Source: an uncultured Coriobacteriaceae bacterium (GTDB lineage: Bacteria > Actinomycetota > Coriobacteriia > Coriobacteriales > Atopobiaceae). Taken from it: a stretch of DNA of 64,000 nucleotides. The stretch lies in assembly GCA_902793195.1 (NCBI GenBank), contig CADBCS010000020.1, positions 46,687 to 110,686 on the forward strand. The letters run 5' to 3'. Shown here in pieces: positions 62,677 through 64,000 of this stretch. Made by a program: the position numbers and the translations under genes. Below the pieces are notes generated by a model. It was not told the origin of the DNA. It worked only from the letters and a program-made list of their open reading frames with translations, and did not search any database. Numbering within the stretch: position 1 is the first letter of the stretch; each line of letters starts with the position of its first letter.

Positions 62677-64000
62677 CTATCCGCCCGAGGTCGTCGTGGA
62701 CGACGTCGAGGTGTCGGTCGTGGTTGCGCCCGTGGACGTGGTGCCGCCCGACGCAGTGTCGCCCGACGCGGCGTCGCCCGTGGTCGTGGAGCTTCCCGTT
62801 GCCGTGGAGTCGCCTGTGGTCGTCCCACTCGTGGTGGAGGACGAGTCCGTGGTCGTCGTGCCGTTCGTGGACGTGGAAGAGCTCGTCGACGTCGTGCTGT
62901 TGGTGCCTCCCGCAGCCGACTCACCCTCGGCGAGCACGGTGCCTCCCTCGGCCACGAAGTCCTTGGCGATGGCGTTGGTGATCATGTTCACGTAGTACGG
63001 CTGGCCTTCGGGCGTAAGGTGCTCGCCGTCCGGGTAGATCCAGTCGGCGTGGCCCTCGCTGTAGGAGTACCAGTCGATGAGCGTCACGTTGTCGTAGGAG
63101 TCCGCGAACTTCTTTATGGAGGCGTTTATCTGCTCCTGCTCGATCTCGGGGATGCGGACGTTGACCAGGTACACGCGACGGTTGCCGCACGCCTCGATGA
63201 GCTGCTTCATGGTGTCGTCGGTTGCCGGCACGTTGGAGAAGGAGTCGAGCACCACGATGTTGCCCACTTTGCCCTGCTCCAGGTATCCCTTGAGGACCGA
63301 GAGGGCCTGGTCGGGCCGGCGGCCGACGTAGCTGTCGAGAAGCGCGTCGGGCGCACGCTCGGCAAAGCACCAGTCGGCGTCGCCGGCCACGGAGTCGGCA
63401 ATGATGACGGGGGAGTACATGTCCTTGGACGTGAGGTCGGAAGATGCCTTGAGCGTTATGGCTCCGGTGGGCAGGTTGTTGGGGTCCTGCTTTGCCGTCT
63501 TCTCCTGGGTCGCGTTCTTGTCCTTGGAGTCCGTCTTAGAGTCGCCCTGCTTGCTGGCATCTTGGCCCTTGTTGGTCGTGTCGTCCTTCTTTGAGAGGTC
63601 CATCGCCTCGCCCGCGGACACGCCGGTGCTCTTGATCGCGTCCTCGGGCACGGCCGTCTCGTCGGCAATCATAAGAAGACCTGCGGAGCCACCCGCTATG
63701 GCAAGCGCAAGCAGCGCGGCGGGGGCCATGGTGAGGTAACTCACGGCACCGGCGCGTGGGTTGGGGCCCTCGCCCACGATGAGGGGGAGCTGCCGGTTCG
63801 AGATTCTCTGGTCGACGAGACGGAACGAGATTTCGCCCAAGAGCACCGAAAGGACCACCGCCAGCACGACGACGAGCGGTGAGGTGTCGTTCCTGGTGAC
63901 GCCGAGAAGCTGGAAGAGCGGAAAGTGCCATAGGTAGATGCCGTATGAGCGGGTGCCCAGCCACGTGAGCGGCGGGAGCGAGAACATCTGGGAGAAGAGT
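62677..64000 (-). CDS. OatA-like acyltransferase with SGNH domain and Ser/Thr-rich tail (C-terminal part)
   Basis: At least 440 residues; the frame is open past the window edge, so the N-terminal membrane acyltransferase-3 domain is mostly missing. The visible part starts in its last helices (WLGTRSYGIYLWHFPLF is the family signature), then a Lys/Asp/Gln-rich linker and an SGNH-hydrolase-like domain with VIIADSV and the Asp-His pair DGEHLTPEG. Such proteins O-acetylate cell-wall sugars. The SGNH first block is ADS instead of the usual GDS. The last 80 residues are almost only Ser, Thr and Gly, which suggests an exposed, perhaps O-glycosylated stalk. Confidence 0.82.
   Translation of the reverse strand, partial: LFSQMFSLPPLTWLGTRSYGIYLWHFPLFQLLGVTRNDTSPLVVVLAVVLSVLLGEISFRLVDQRISNRQLPLIVGEGPNPRAGAVSYLTMAPAALLALAIAGGSAGLLMIADETAVPEDAIKSTGVSAGEAMDLSKKDDTTNKGQDASKQGDSKTDSKDKNATQEKTAKQDPNNLPTGAITLKASSDLTSKDMYSPVIIADSVAGDADWCFAERAPDALLDSYVGRRPDQALSVLKGYLEQGKVGNIVVLDSFSNVPATDDTMKQLIEACGNRRVYLVNVRIPEIEQEQINASIKKFADSYDNVTLIDWYSYSEGHADWIYPDGEHLTPEGQPYYVNMITNAIAKDFVAEGGTVLAEGESAAGGTNSTTSTSSSTSTNGTTTTDSSSTTSGTTTGDSTATGSSTTTGDAASGDTASGGTTSTGATTTDTSTSSTTTSGG

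Overview
The window looks like the chromosome of a high-GC, Gram-positive actinobacterium, most likely a member of the Coriobacteriia (Olsenella/Atopobiaceae type). This is an inference from GC content, strong GGAGG ribosome binding sites with frequent GTG/TTG starts, GatCAB instead of a visible GlnRS, a lysine-riboswitch dapAB operon, AddAB, LarB/LarC with a lactate permease, and a type IV pilus (T4P) locus that lacks outer-membrane genes. No rRNA, tRNA, CRISPR array or complete IS element was seen.

Layout. 0-3.1 kb: gatC (tail), gatA, gatB. 3.1-6.2 kb: an orphan XRE regulator, an AT-rich gap, then a lysine riboswitch with an intrinsic terminator ahead of dapA-dapB. 6.3-8.9 kb: a small membrane protein, a FucO-type alcohol dehydrogenase and a holin-like membrane protein. 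8.8-15.6 kb: addB-addA. 15.6-17.5 kb: a secreted ChW-repeat protein bracketed by two copies of an iterated palindromic repeat. 17.5-21.3 kb: dnaE, which is broken by an in-frame amber codon and appears to lack about 40 codons including the conserved FNKSH region. 21.2-21.9 kb: a brnTA toxin-antitoxin cassette with an intact antitoxin and an internally deleted toxin, flanked by about 125-bp direct repeats made of the dnaE tail, the terminator and the end of the next gene. 21.8-25.4 kb: a PAP2 phosphatase and a GGDEF/EAL protein, both on the minus strand.

25.7-55 kb is a large T4P locus: pilB, pilT, pilC and major pilin pilA; an interruption of five housekeeping or hypothetical genes including cysE; then four minor pilin or pilin-like genes (the last an 833-residue prepilin fused to GLUG repeats), a 4135-residue multidomain adhesin, prepilin peptidase pilD, and pilM-pilN-pilO. 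PilB carries two MshEN-type motifs, which in known proteins bind c-di-GMP. A c-di-GMP-type GGDEF/EAL gene is transcribed divergently from pilB. The locus therefore looks like a nucleotide-regulated adhesive pilus in a monoderm, with very large surface proteins co-encoded.

55-64 kb: a secreted coiled-coil/CHAP-like hydrolase, another block of the iterated palindromic repeat, larB-larC (nickel-pincer cofactor synthesis), a zinc-ribbon membrane peptide, acylphosphatase, DAHP synthase, L-lactate permease, and the C-terminal part of an OatA-like acyltransferase/SGNH protein running off the right edge. Several intergenic regions carry a second dispersed palindrome family, including a perfect 64-bp palindrome after pilO.
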